64,000 bases of DNA, taken from Leucobacter soli (GTDB lineage: Bacteria; Actinomycetota; Actinomycetes; Actinomycetales; Microbacteriaceae). This document shows positions 21,249-30,219 of this stretch, in pieces; the first letter of the stretch is position 1, and each line of letters begins with the position of its first letter. The notes beneath the pieces are model-generated. The model made no database searches and was not told the origin of the DNA. It was given only the letters and a program-made list of their open reading frames with translations. The position numbers and the translations under genes were made by a program. The DNA lies in NCBI RefSeq assembly GCF_910593785.1, contig NZ_CAJVAP010000018.1, positions 1 through 64,000 of the forward strand. The letters run 5' to 3'.

Positions 21249-22529
21249 ATGGACTTCTGGGGCGAGATCGTCGGGCAGGGCGCAGCCGTCGCCGCGCTCG
21301 AGCGCGCCGCATCGCCAGAGGGCGAACGCGAGCTGGCGCACGCCTGGCTCATCACCGGCCCGCCCGGTTCCGGTCGCTCGAACCTGGCGCTGCGCTTCGC
21401 CGCCGCGCTCGTCGCACGCGCCCCCGAAGACCGTGAGCAAGCCTATGCGCAGGTGCAGGCCCGGGCGCACCCCGATGTGGCGCTGCTCACGACGCAGAAG
21501 GTCATGATCGGCATCGACGACGTGCGCGACATCGTCACCACGGCTCACTACGCGCCCGCGACGGGCCGATATCGCGTGATCGTGATCGAGGACGCGGATC
21601 GCATGCCCGCGCGAACCTCCAACGTGCTGCTGAAGGCGCTCGAAGAGCCGCCCGAGCGCACGGTCTGGCTGCTCTGCGCCCCGAGCGAGGCCGACCTGCT
21701 GCCGACGATCCGCTCGCGGGCCCGATCACTGCGGCTGGTCACACCGACCGCCGCAGAGGTGGCCCGGCTGCTGCACGAGCGCGACGGCGTTCCCCTCGAC
21801 GCCGCGGAGCGCGCGGCCCGGCTGGCGCAGAGCCACATCGGCATGGCGCGGCGGCTCGCAGGCGAACCCGCGGCGTTGGAACGCCGCGAACGGACCATGG
21901 AGCTGGCGCTCGGCGTAGAGACGCTCGGCGAGGCCATGGGTGCCGCGGCCGAGCTGCTGAAAGTGGCGCAGGCGGACGCCGACGCCTACACGGAGCAGCT
22001 GGACGCATCCGAGCGGGAGGACGCGCTGCGGCATCTCGGCCTCGCGCCGGGGGCCGCGATCCCGCCGCAGTTGCGCGCCCAGATCCGTGCACTCGAAGAG
22101 GACCAGAAGCGGCGGGCCACGCGCAGCCTGCGCGACGGCATCGACCGGATCCTCACCGACCTGCTCTCCCTCTACCGGGACATGCTGCTCTCGGTGCTGC
22201 AGGCCGGTCTCGAGCTCGTGAACCTCGAGCAGGGCGAGCGGATCGCCCGCCTCGCCGAGGCATGGGGCGCGGAGCGCGTCATGTCGGCCGCCGCCGCCGT
22301 CGAGCGCGCGCGGGAGCGCCTGCATCGAAACGTCACGCCCGGGCTGGTGCTCGAGGCGCTGTTCAGCGAACTCGTCGCCCGGCAGCTCGATGCCCGTCAG
22401 CCCGGTGCCGGTCAGCTCGGTGCCGGTCAGCTCGGTGCCGGTCAGCTCGGCGCCCGGCCGATCGGCGGCCCCGCATCCGCGGCAGGGGCGGCTGCATCTG
22501 CCGGTGCGCGACCCGGCGTTCGCTCGTGA
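21249..22529 (+). CDS. holB: DNA polymerase III subunit delta' (clamp loader)
   Basis: The 426-residue AAA+ protein is the delta' stator of the replicative clamp loader. GPPGSGRSN replaces the normal P-loop Lys with Arg, as expected for a non-ATPase delta' subunit. VIVIEDADRM and the SNVLLKALEEPPERTVWLL block with SRARSLRL are diagnostic. The C-terminal tail has three exact 15-bp repeats coding GAGQL, beyond the folded domain. The ATG is preceded by TAGCCT with a six-base gap and no ribosome site, so it is probably leaderless. Its stop overlaps the GTG of the next gene by four bases. Confidence 0.92.
   Translation: MDFWGEIVGQGAAVAALERAASPEGERELAHAWLITGPPGSGRSNLALRFAAALVARAPEDREQAYAQVQARAHPDVALLTTQKVMIGIDDVRDIVTTAHYAPATGRYRVIVIEDADRMPARTSNVLLKALEEPPERTVWLLCAPSEADLLPTIRSRARSLRLVTPTAAEVARLLHERDGVPLDAAERAARLAQSHIGMARRLAGEPAALERRERTMELALGVETLGEAMGAAAELLKVAQADADAYTEQLDASEREDALRHLGLAPGAAIPPQLRAQIRALEEDQKRRATRSLRDGIDRILTDLLSLYRDMLLSVLQAGLELVNLEQGERIARLAEAWGAERVMSAAAAVERARERLHRNVTPGLVLEALFSELVARQLDARQPGAGQLGAGQLGAGQLGARPIGGPASAAGAAASAGARPGVRS
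22404..22448 (+). repeat. three exact 15-bp tandem units in the holB tail
   Basis: GGTGCCGGTCAGCTC occurs three times without a mismatch, with degenerate units on both sides, and encodes GAGQL pentapeptides. The frame is preserved, so copy number can change without breaking the gene. Confidence 0.9.
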
Positions 22530-24085
22530 CCAGACGCGTACTCGTGGTGTTCGTCGCCGTGCTCACCGCGGCGGCGCTCGTGATCACGGCCTGCGCGCCG
22601 GTCATCGGGTCGCTCTTCCGCTCCCCGGCCGGCGTGCCGGAGCCGGACGCGGACTTCGCGAGCTTCGCCGAGCAGGAGCCGAGGTGGGGAGACTGCGGCG
22701 GTAGCAGCGTCTGCGCCGACGTCTACGCCCCGCTCGATTGGACCGATCCGGAGGGTGAGCGGATCACGCTGCGCCTGGTGAAGCACCCGGCGACGGGCGG
22801 CGACCCGATCGGGACGCTCTTCGTGAACATCGGCGGCCCGGGCGCCTCGACGGCCGACGCGGTCCTGGGCAACGTCGACGGGCTCGTGAACGCGCAGGTG
22901 CGGGAGCGCTACGACGTGGTCGGCTGGGATCCGCGCGGCGTCGGCAGCTCCTCGGCGGTGCGCTGTTTCGATGACGCCGGCCTCGACGAGTTCCTCTACG
23001 GCACCGGCGACCCGGAGGCCGACGGCGCGAACCTGGAGTTCGGCAGCGACGCGTGGATCGAAACGGTTCTCGAGTCGAACGCCGAATTCGGGGCGGCCTG
23101 CGCCGACGGGACCGGTGCACTGCTCGGGCACGTCGACACCGGTTCCACGGTGGAGGATCTCGAGATGCTGCGCGCGATCGTCGGCGATGAACGGCTCGCC
23201 TACCTCGGCTATTCGTACGGCACCCGGATCGGTGCGCTCTACGCCGACGCCCACCCGGAGCGAGTCGGGCGCCTGGTGCTCGACGGCGCGATGGATCCGG
23301 CCGCCGACATCACGGAGATCGCCCGCCGTCAGGTGATCGGCATCGAGGCCGCGCTGCGGGCCTACGTCGCCGATTGCCTCGGCCGGGCCGGATGCCCCCT
23401 GACCGATGATGCCGACGCGGGGATGGCGCGCATCGCAGAGCTGCTGGCCGACGTAGAGGCGGACCCGATCCGTGCGGACGACGGGCGGATGCTCTACGGC
23501 TCGACGTTGTTCACCGCGCTGGTCGCGCCGCTGTACGCATCGCAGCGCTGGCCCGAGCTCGACGTGCTCCTCGAAGAGGTCGCGGATGGGCGGGCGGAGC
23601 AGGCGTTCCGGCTCGCCGACCGCTACAACGGCCGGGTCGACGGGGTCTACCGCAGCAACCTCATCGAGGCGTTCACCGCCATCAACTGCCTGGACTACCC
23701 GCGGCAGCCCGCACAGGACTTCGACGCCCTGCGTGCCGAGGCCGAGGCGACCATGAGCCTCGCGCCGGTAACGGGCCGCTACCAGAGCTTCAGCGGACTC
23801 GGCTGCGCGGAATGGCCCGCCCCCGCGGTCGACGTGACCGGGCCGGTGACGGCGCCGGGCGCCGATCCGATCCTCGTCGTCGGCACCACCGGCGACCCCG
23901 CGACGCCCTACGCCTGGGCGGAGTCGCTCGCCGAGCAGCTCGAGAGCGGCGTGCTGCTCACCTACGTCGGAGAGGGGCACACCGCGTACGGAGAGAGCGC
24001 CTGCATCGACGCGATCGTCGACGACTACCTGCTGAGCGGCGCCGTGCCGGAGCCGGCGGCGGCCCGGTGCGAGGCGGGCGGCTGA
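22526..24085 (+). CDS. alpha/beta-hydrolase lipoprotein with TAP-like C-terminal domain
   Basis: The 519-residue protein starts at a GTG overlapping the holB stop (GTGA). Its signal peptide ends in VITAC at residue 23, so it should be a membrane lipoprotein. The serine-hydrolase triad is visible: nucleophile elbow GYSYGTRIG, an Asp in VVGTTGDPATPY and a His in VGEGHTAYG. NIGGPGAS supplies the oxyanion region. The last 90 residues match the TAP-like domain of tripeptidyl-aminopeptidase homologues, so release of short peptides outside the cell is likely. The longer open frame reaching back into holB is not a plausible start. Confidence 0.88.
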   Translation: MTRRVLVVFVAVLTAAALVITACAPVIGSLFRSPAGVPEPDADFASFAEQEPRWGDCGGSSVCADVYAPLDWTDPEGERITLRLVKHPATGGDPIGTLFVNIGGPGASTADAVLGNVDGLVNAQVRERYDVVGWDPRGVGSSSAVRCFDDAGLDEFLYGTGDPEADGANLEFGSDAWIETVLESNAEFGAACADGTGALLGHVDTGSTVEDLEMLRAIVGDERLAYLGYSYGTRIGALYADAHPERVGRLVLDGAMDPAADITEIARRQVIGIEAALRAYVADCLGRAGCPLTDDADAGMARIAELLADVEADPIRADDGRMLYGSTLFTALVAPLYASQRWPELDVLLEEVADGRAEQAFRLADRYNGRVDGVYRSNLIEAFTAINCLDYPRQPAQDFDALRAEAEATMSLAPVTGRYQSFSGLGCAEWPAPAVDVTGPVTAPGADPILVVGTTGDPATPYAWAESLAEQLESGVLLTYVGEGHTAYGESACIDAIVDDYLLSGAVPEPAAARCEAGG

Positions 24086-24196
24086 GAGGCCGTCGGAGCA
24101 CTACTTCTCAGGGGTGCGACCCGTGGAGGTCCCGGTGCGTTGTGGGCCCGCGAGCCGTGATAGAGTTTTAGCTTGTGTCGGGCATCGCCCGGCCGC

Positions 24197-24268
24197 GCCG
24201 CCTTAGCTCAGGGGTAGAGCAGTTCCCTCGTAAAGAACAGGTCGTCGGTTCAAATCCGACAGGCGGCT
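24197..24268 (+). tRNA. tRNA-Thr (anticodon CGT)
   Basis: A 7-bp acceptor stem (GCCGCCT/AGGCGGC), a D-arm AGCTCAGGGGTAGAGC, an anticodon loop CTCGTAA with CGT, and T-arm GTCGG-TTCAAAT-CCGAC give a complete cloverleaf. The encoded CCA follows at 24269-24271. The anticodon stem has one C-A mismatch next to the loop. TAGAGT at 24161-24166 is a likely -10 box. Confidence 0.93.
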
Positions 24269-24605
24269 CCACTTCGCTTCAGATGTATCTCGGGGACGGT
24301 CGAACCGACGACCTACGGTCGGCGTCGCCGTGAGCGCCGCCATGATTCGCGGCAGAACGCGTCGCGTTCTGCCGTTGGTGCGAATCATGCCAATCCGACA
24401 GGCGGCTCCACGAGTTGAGGCCCGCGCAGCGGGCCTCAACTGTTTCGCCGCCGATCGGATTTCCGAGAACCGATTACTGCGGGCGCAGAGCACCCGCAGC
24501 GCCATCGCCGCGCAAAGCGATGCTTTGCGGGAGCGGCTGGGCGCAGTTCAAATCCGACAGGCGGCTCCACTTCGCCTCATGCTCGTTGCGCATCCTTGCC
24601 GCGCG
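24269..24605. repeat. tRNA-3'-end direct repeats and hairpins (att-like scars)
   Basis: The 30 bases from the T-loop of tRNA-Thr to just past its 3' end (24248-24277) recur exactly at 24546-24575, and 20 of them recur at 24392-24411. The spacers hold no gene but four strong hairpins: 24341-24389 (a hairpin nested in a 10-bp outer stem), 24413-24441 (13-bp stem, terminator-like), CTGCGGG/CCCGCAG near 24477-24500 and CGCAAAGC/GCTTTGCG near 24514-24532. Repeat boundaries at a tRNA T-loop are typical of integrase attachment sites. No integrase remains. Confidence 0.7.
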
Positions 24606-25376
24606 TCAACCGATAGCGTGCGTATGCGCCCACACGACTGCCTGGATCCGATCCCGCACCCCGAGCTTCTGCAGGATGTTCGAGACGTGCGTCTTCACTG
24701 TCGCGTCTCCGAGAAACAGCTCTCCTGCGATCTCGGCGTTGGAGCGGCCCTCCGCCAGCAGCGACAGCACCTCGCGTTCCCGCTCGGTCAGACCCGCCCG
24801 CGCGAACGCGGCGTCGCGGCCTCCCGGGCCGGTCGTGCCATCGTCATCGCCGGGGTTCGTGACCGGCTGAAGCGCTGCCCCTGCCGTGCCATCCGCACCG
24901 GCGATCCGATCCAGCACCGCTCGCGTCACGTCCGGGCCGAGCAGCGCCTGGCCCGCGGCGAGGCTGCGCACCGCCTCGATGAGCTGCTCGGCGCGCGACG
25001 TCTTGAGGAGGAACCCGCTGACTCCGGCCGCCAGCGCATCGAAGAGGTAGGTCTCATGCCCGAAGGTGGTCAGGATGAGGATCGCCGGCGCAGGAGCTTC
25101 AGGGGCGGCACCTGAAGCGGCATCGGAGGCGGCCCCCGCGCCCGTAGCGAGGGAGCGAGCATCGGCGAGGATCCTCCGAGACGCCTCGATGCCGTCCAGC
25201 ACCGGCATCTCCACGTCCATGCAGACGACGGTGGGCGCGAGTTCGGAGGCGGCGCGCACGGCCTCCTCGCCGTTCGCGGCCTCGCCGACGACCTCGATGT
25301 CGGGTTCGGATTCGAGGATCACGCGGAAGCCCGAGCGCACCAACTCCTGGTCGTCGACGAGCAGCACCCGGATCAT
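24606..25376 (-). CDS. NarL/LuxR-family response regulator
   Basis: The 256-residue regulator pairs with the histidine kinase whose stop it overlaps by four bases. The receiver has LLVDDQ at the N-terminus, phosphoacceptor Asp54 (VVCMDVEMP), a conserved Thr (LTTF) and Lys (LLKTS). The output domain is a LuxR helix-turn-helix (LTEREREVLSLLAEG through ATVKTHVSNILQKLGVRDRIQAVVWA). An Ala/Gly-rich insertion of about 25 residues interrupts the receiver after residue 75 and is unusual. The adjacent divergent ABC exporter genes are the obvious candidate targets. Confidence 0.93.
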   Translation of the reverse strand: MIRVLLVDDQELVRSGFRVILESEPDIEVVGEAANGEEAVRAASELAPTVVCMDVEMPVLDGIEASRRILADARSLATGAGAASDAASGAAPEAPAPAILILTTFGHETYLFDALAAGVSGFLLKTSRAEQLIEAVRSLAAGQALLGPDVTRAVLDRIAGADGTAGAALQPVTNPGDDDGTTGPGGRDAAFARAGLTEREREVLSLLAEGRSNAEIAGELFLGDATVKTHVSNILQKLGVRDRIQAVVWAHTHAIG

Positions 25377-26725
25377 GCCGAAGCTCCGGCCGGCGACTCT
25401 GCGGCCGGCACCTCGGCGAGCGGCACCTCGGCGCGGACGATGAAGCCGCCCTGCTCGCGCTGCTCCGCCACGACAGTACCTCCGACCGCTCCGATCCGCT
25501 CGCGCATCCCGCGCAGGCCGGCCCCGATCCCGCTGCCGTTGCCGGCAACGGCACCGATCCCGCTCCGACCGCCGCCCGAGCCGCCGGTCCCCGTCCCGGG
25601 GCCGGCGAGCGTCTGCCGCACGCCGTTGTCCGCGATCTCGACCTCGGCGGCGTCCGCGCGGAAGCGCAGCCGGACCTCGGAGACCGCGCCGCGTCCCGCA
25701 TGCTTGCGCACGTTGGTGAGGGCCTCCTGCACGGTGCGGTAGAGGGCGACGTCGACGAGCATCGGCAGCGGGCGCGGCTCGCCGGAGACGATGAGGGTCG
25801 CCGGGGTGCCGGCGCGCTGCGACTCCGCGACGAGGGCGGCAAGCTGGGCGACTCCGATGGTCGAGGCCGGATCCTCGTTCTCGGGCGTGCGCAGGGTGTG
25901 CACGAGGCGCCGCAGCTCCTCCACGGCCGCATGGGCGCTGCTCTCGACCACTTCGAGGGCGGCAACCGCGCGCTGCGGATCCGTCTCGAGACTGCGTCGT
26001 GCCGCAGCCGCCTGAATCCCCATTACCGACACGTGGTGCGCGACGACGTCGTGCAGTTCGCGGGCGATGCCCAGCCGATCCAGCGCCACCGCCTGCGTCG
26101 CGCTCGTCTGACGCTCGAGCTCGAGCTCCCGGCCCTGCGCCTCCAGCTGCGCCGACAGTCGCGCCCCCCGCCAGGCGCGTTCGCCGAAGAGGAACGCGGC
26201 GCCGAAGTAGAGCAGGTTCGTGATGATCTGGATCGTGGCGTAGGTCGCGTACGCCGAGAAGATTCCCGATCGCGAGAAATCGGACAGGTAGCTCTGATCC
26301 GCCGAACTGACGACGAGGTTCACCAGCAGCCACACGATCATCCCGGCAGTGATTCCGAGCCGGGTCCAGAACGCGGCCGCACGATTCCGCCCCCAGGCGC
26401 CGACGGTGTAGAGCGCGAGGAAGAGGCAGATGCTGCTCATCAGCGCCTCGGGCACCCGGAACTGGCCGGTGATGAAGAAGCCGATCGCGACCAGCACCGC
26501 CACGGCCGCGGGGTAGCGGCGGCGCAGCGCAAGCGGTGCGGTGCAGAGGGCGATCGCCACGGCCCAGACCCAGGGCTCGGCCGGCTCGTCGAAGAGCCGA
26601 CTGCGCTGGTAGAGCAGGGTGGTGGTCAGCATCGCGAAGGCGAGGGCGGCGGCGAGCAGCGCATCCGCACGGATGGCGGATCGCCCGGGCAGCGGGCGCA
26701 CCCAGGTCGCGGTGGTCTGACTCAT
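25373..26725 (-). CDS. sensor histidine kinase (HisKA_3 type)
   Basis: The 450-residue membrane kinase has about six hydrophobic segments in residues 1-190, a coiled linker, then a HisKA_3 dimerisation domain with phosphoacceptor His at about 226 (ARELHDVVAHHVSVMG) and a HATPase domain (EALTNVRKHA, EIADNG, GLRGMRERI). A Gly-rich loop of about 30 residues interrupts the ATP-lid region. The ATG is preceded by TAGCCT with a six-base gap, so the mRNA is probably leaderless. It resembles the short kinases next to drug or lantibiotic exporters; the signal is unknown. Confidence 0.92.
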   Translation of the reverse strand: MSQTTATWVRPLPGRSAIRADALLAAALAFAMLTTTLLYQRSRLFDEPAEPWVWAVAIALCTAPLALRRRYPAAVAVLVAIGFFITGQFRVPEALMSSICLFLALYTVGAWGRNRAAAFWTRLGITAGMIVWLLVNLVVSSADQSYLSDFSRSGIFSAYATYATIQIITNLLYFGAAFLFGERAWRGARLSAQLEAQGRELELERQTSATQAVALDRLGIARELHDVVAHHVSVMGIQAAAARRSLETDPQRAVAALEVVESSAHAAVEELRRLVHTLRTPENEDPASTIGVAQLAALVAESQRAGTPATLIVSGEPRPLPMLVDVALYRTVQEALTNVRKHAGRGAVSEVRLRFRADAAEVEIADNGVRQTLAGPGTGTGGSGGGRSGIGAVAGNGSGIGAGLRGMRERIGAVGGTVVAEQREQGGFIVRAEVPLAEVPAAESPAGASA

Positions 26726-26847
26726 GCATCCAGGCTATCCAGGCCTCAGCGCTGCGGGCTCCACCGTGCGGCGGAACCGATTCCGCCCGGCGGCGGAGGC
26801 GCAACCCCCGCCGCTCTCGTAGCGTGGAGGTGACGGAAGGGAGAGAC

Positions 26848-27747
26848 ATGATCGAGATCGCAGGCGTCTCGCGGAGTTTCGGTGACCGGAAGGTGCTGGA
26901 CGACGTGAGCTTCGGCGTCGAGAGCGGCCGCATGACCGGCTTCGTCGGCGGCAACGGCGCGGGCAAGACGACGACGATGCGGATCATCCTCGGCGTGCTC
27001 GCCGCGCACGGGGGAGAGGTGCGCTTCGGCGGGCGGCCCATCGCCGCACAGGATCGTGCGCGCTTCGGCTACATGCCCGAGGAGCGGGGGCTCTACCCCA
27101 AGATGAAGGTCGCCGAGCAGCTGGTCTACCTCGCCCGCCTGCATGGCCTCGCCGCGGCGGACGCGAAGCGCGAGGCGGACGGGCTGATCGAGCGCCTCGG
27201 GCTCGCCGAGCGCGCGAGCGACACCCTGGAGAGCCTGTCGCTCGGGAACCAGCAGCGCGCGCAGATCGCTGCCGCGCTCGTGCACCGCCCGATCGCGCTC
27301 GTGCTCGACGAGCCGTTCTCCGGCCTCGACCCGATCGCCATCGAGGTCGTGCTCGGCGTCCTGCGCGACTACGCGGCCCAGGGCGCTCCCGTGCTCTTCT
27401 CCTCGCACCAGCTCGACATCGTCGAACGCCTCTGCGACGACGTCGTCGTCATCGGCGGGGGCAGGATCCTCGCCTCCGGCTCGCGCGACGAACTGCGTGC
27501 GGCGCACTCCGGCAGCAGCTTCGAGATCGAGCTCGGCGGTCCCGGCGCCGATGCGGGCTGGGTCCGGGATCTCGCCGGGGTCGAGGTGACCCGGCTCGAG
27601 GGCGGCTTCGCCCGGTTCGATTCGAGCGACGAGGCGGCCGCCCAGGCGGTGCTCGCGCACGCGGTCGCCGATCCGGCGCTCTCGGTTCGCCGTTTCGGCC
27701 AGGTCACCCCATCCCTCTCCCAGATCTTCAAGGAGGTCGTCCGATGA
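26848..27747 (+). CDS. ABC transporter ATPase, NatA type
   Basis: The 299-residue ATPase has Walker A GGNGAGKTT, a signature of the NatA form (LSLGNQQR rather than LSGGQ), Walker B LVLDEPFSGLDP and the H-loop SSHQLDIVERLCD, followed by a C-terminal extension seen in NatA and drug-export ATPases. GAAGGGAGAG precedes the ATG. The longer open frame upstream runs through the divergent promoter region and is not used. It overlaps the permease gene by four bases. Together they form a two-component exporter; the substrate (sodium, drug or peptide) cannot be told. Confidence 0.92.
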   Translation: MIEIAGVSRSFGDRKVLDDVSFGVESGRMTGFVGGNGAGKTTTMRIILGVLAAHGGEVRFGGRPIAAQDRARFGYMPEERGLYPKMKVAEQLVYLARLHGLAAADAKREADGLIERLGLAERASDTLESLSLGNQQRAQIAAALVHRPIALVLDEPFSGLDPIAIEVVLGVLRDYAAQGAPVLFSSHQLDIVERLCDDVVVIGGGRILASGSRDELRAAHSGSSFEIELGGPGADAGWVRDLAGVEVTRLEGGFARFDSSDEAAAQAVLAHAVADPALSVRRFGQVTPSLSQIFKEVVR

Positions 27748-28886
27748 GCGGCACCACGCCCACCACCCCTGCCGCCTCGACCGCCAGTACGGCCGGTCGG
27801 CTGAGCCCGACCCGCGCCGCCTGGCTCGTCGCGGAGCGGGAGATCACCACCCGGCTCCGCAGCAAGGCGTTCCTCATCTCGACCGGAGTGCTCCTGCTGT
27901 TCGTGCTCGGCGGCGTGCTCTTCGCCGGCTTCGCCGCCCAGAACGGGGGCTTCGGCGGGCCGGGCAAGGTCGCCGCGGTGGGGGAGGCCGCTGCCTCGCT
28001 CGACCCCGAGGCGTACGAAGTCACCGAGGTCGCGGATCGCGCTGCCGCCGAAGAGCTCGTGCTCGACGGCAGCGTCGAGGCCGCGGTGATCCCCGGTGGC
28101 GACACTCCGATCGGGCTCACCGTGCTCGCGAAGGAGAGCGCGCCGGTCGAGCTGCTCCAGGCGCTCTCCGCCTCGCCGTCGCTCGAGCTGCTCGCACCGA
28201 CCGGCACCAACCCCTTCTTCGCCTACATCATCGCCATCGCCTTCGGCATCGTCTTCATGATGAGCGCGATCACCTTCGGCACGACGATCGCGCAGAGCGT
28301 CGTCGAGGAGAAGCAGACCCGCATCGTCGAGATCCTGCTGGCGACCGTCTCCGCCCGCACCCTGCTCGCCGGCAAGATCCTCGGCAACAGCATCCTCGCG
28401 CTGGCCCAGGTGGTGGCCATCGCCGCGCTCGCCTCCGTCGGCATGCTCGCCACCGGGCAGGATCTGCTGCTCGGCGAGCTCGGCACCGCCCTGATCTGGT
28501 TCGCGGTGCTCTTCGCCTTCGGCTTCGTCCTGCTGGCCGCCATGTACGCGGCGCTCGCCGCCCTCGTCTCCCGGCAGGAGGACATCGGCTCCGTGACGAG
28601 TCCCGTCATGATGCTGGTGATGCTGCCCTACGTCGGCGTGATCATGTTCAACGACAACCCGGCCATGCTCGCGGTGATGAGCTACATCCCGTTCTCCGCG
28701 CCGGTCGGCATGCCGATGCGCCTCTACCTCGGCACCGCCGAGTGGTGGGAGCCGATCCTCTCGCTCGACATCCTCGCCGTGACGATCGCGATCGTGCTCT
28801 GGATCGGCGCGCGCATCTACGCCGGGTCGATCCTGCGCACCGGCGGGCGCGTGAAGCTCTCGGAGGCGCTTTCGAGCGCCGAGTAA
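27744..28886 (+). CDS. ABC-2 type permease, NatB type
   Basis: The 380-residue protein has one N-terminal transmembrane helix (after REITTRLRSKAFLIS), a soluble domain of about 130 residues, then five hydrophobic helices starting near residue 155. The hallmark QSVVEEKQTRIVEILLATVS with the LAGKILGN block marks the NatB/ABC-2 family. The ATG overlaps the ATPase stop. Coregulation with the neighbouring two-component system is likely but no shared site is obvious. The 185 bases after it contain only a tandem CTGACGCTGCGC repeat. Confidence 0.9.
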   Translation: MSGTTPTTPAASTASTAGRLSPTRAAWLVAEREITTRLRSKAFLISTGVLLLFVLGGVLFAGFAAQNGGFGGPGKVAAVGEAAASLDPEAYEVTEVADRAAAEELVLDGSVEAAVIPGGDTPIGLTVLAKESAPVELLQALSASPSLELLAPTGTNPFFAYIIAIAFGIVFMMSAITFGTTIAQSVVEEKQTRIVEILLATVSARTLLAGKILGNSILALAQVVAIAALASVGMLATGQDLLLGELGTALIWFAVLFAFGFVLLAAMYAALAALVSRQEDIGSVTSPVMMLVMLPYVGVIMFNDNPAMLAVMSYIPFSAPVGMPMRLYLGTAEWWEPILSLDILAVTIAIVLWIGARIYAGSILRTGGRVKLSEALSSAE

Positions 28887-29071
28887 CGAGCAGTGCGGCT
28901 TGCCTCCGGGCCGCGGATGCGGTTCGGAGGCGCCCTCGAGCGCCGAGTGGTCAGCGCTGCGGCGGCGCGGTGCAGTGTGCGGCGGACCTTCGGTAGCGAA
29001 TCTGCACAGCGTCAGCTGTTCTTCGAAAATTTCACTGACGCTGCGCAGTTTTCTGACGCTGCGCCGGCCCC

Positions 29072-29437
29072 CTACCGCTCAAAGCCGCGCAGCCGGTCGA
29101 TCTCGCGGCGTTCGCGCTTCGTGGGGCGGCCGGCGCCTCGATCCCGCACGATAGCGGCCGGGCGCTCGACCCGCGGCGGCGCGGGCGGCGTCAGATCCTC
29201 GAAGAGGGCAGCCGCCTCGGCCGCGCTGCCCCGACGGGTGCCGAGACCGGTGACGCGGTAGATCTTCTCGAAGCCGTGGAGTCGTACCCGCACCACGTCG
29301 CCTTCGCTCACCGGCTGCGCGGGCTTCGCGGTGGCGTCGCCCACGCGCACGTGCCCGGCCTTGCAGGCGGCCGTCGCCTGGCTGCGGGTCTTCGCCAGGC
29401 GCACCGCCCAGATCCAGGAATCCACACGCACGCTCAC
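29072..29437 (-). CDS. S4-domain RNA-binding protein (Hsp15-like)
   Basis: The 121-residue protein has an S4 RNA-binding motif over residues 1-60 (RVDSWIWAVRLAKTRSQATAACKAGHVRVG) and a basic C-terminal tail (GAGRPTKRERREIDRLRGF), the layout of the Hsp15/YrfH family that binds free 50S subunits carrying nascent chains. The GTG start is preceded by TAGGCT with a six-base gap, so it is probably leaderless. It is a single gene divergent from yigZ. Confidence 0.88.
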   Translation of the reverse strand: MSVRVDSWIWAVRLAKTRSQATAACKAGHVRVGDATAKPAQPVSEGDVVRVRLHGFEKIYRVTGLGTRRGSAAEAAALFEDLTPPAPPRVERPAAIVRDRGAGRPTKRERREIDRLRGFER

Positions 29438-29532
29438 GCATCGAGCCTACCCGGTGGCCTCACCCCTGATTCGGGCTCGCTCACCTCCGGGGATGCGCGG
29501 GATCACGCACCGCGGCCCGGCAGAATGGAGGG

Positions 29533-30159
29533 GTGGAGTACCGGACGATCGCACGAACCGTCGACGCCGAGATCGAGATCTCGCGCTCGCGATTCCTGGC
29601 GCGGCTCGAACGCGTGGAGACCGAGGCGGCCGCGCGCGAGTCCATCGCCGCGGCACGGGCGAGGCATCCGCGGGCCAGGCACCATTGCAGCGCGTTCGTG
29701 CTCGGCGCCGACGGCCGGGTGCAGCGGTCGAACGACGACGGGGAGCCGAGCGGCACCGCCGGTGCGCCGATGCTCGACGCGCTCGTCAGCGCCGGGCTGA
29801 GCGATGTCGTCGCGATCGTGACCCGCTACTTCGGGGGCGTGCTGCTCGGTGCCGGCGGCCTCACCCGCGCATATCGGGCCGCCGTGGCAGAGGCCGTGCT
29901 GCGGGCGATGCCCGTTACCCGCGCGCTTCGCCGCGAGGTCGCGGTCCGTTCGGCGTACGACGTCGCCCCTCAGCTCGATTCGGAGGCGCGGCGCCGGGGC
30001 TGGTCGATCGGGGCGGTCGAGTACAGCGACGACGTGACGCGGACCTACCTGGTCGGGGAGGATCAGCTCGCGCCGCTCGAGGCGCTCGCCGCCGAGCTGA
30101 GCGCCGGTTCCGCCGTCGTGACCCCGGGCGGTGCGGACTACGTCGACCTGGCACCCTGA
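29533..30159 (+). CDS. YigZ/IMPACT family protein
   Basis: The 208-residue protein has the IMPACT N-terminal domain, with HHCSAFVLGADGRVQRSNDDGEPSGTAGAP (residues 51-80) and RYFGGVLLGAGGLTRAY as fingerprints, and the shorter YigZ C-terminal ferredoxin-like domain. Its bacterial function is not settled; eukaryotic relatives act in translation control. The start is a GTG just after GGAGGGG, with a short spacing. It converges on the exonuclease gene, and the 60 bases between contain two tandem copies of CTGCACAGCCCG. Confidence 0.9.
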   Translation: MEYRTIARTVDAEIEISRSRFLARLERVETEAAARESIAAARARHPRARHHCSAFVLGADGRVQRSNDDGEPSGTAGAPMLDALVSAGLSDVVAIVTRYFGGVLLGAGGLTRAYRAAVAEAVLRAMPVTRALRREVAVRSAYDVAPQLDSEARRRGWSIGAVEYSDDVTRTYLVGEDQLAPLEALAAELSAGSAVVTPGGADYVDLAP

Positions 30160-30219
30160 GGCCGGATCCGCAGCGCGCTCTGCACAGCCCGGGCGTACTG
30201 CACAGCCCGAGCGCCCTGC

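Noticed and set aside
18134-21355. Very long minus-strand open frame (over 1000 codons) opposite the giant surface protein gene
   Set aside because: It is an antisense shadow created by high GC third positions. The product is Arg-rich and without domains, while the plus strand encodes coherent repeats.
22404-22448. Possible CRISPR-like direct repeats
   Set aside because: The 15-bp units are contiguous with no spacers and lie in frame within holB. No CRISPR array or cas gene is seen anywhere in the window.
27226-27260. Degenerate ABC signature in the NatA-type ATPase
   Set aside because: LSLGNQQR is normal for NatA and related exporters (LSKGNQQK type), so it is not a sign of inactivation.
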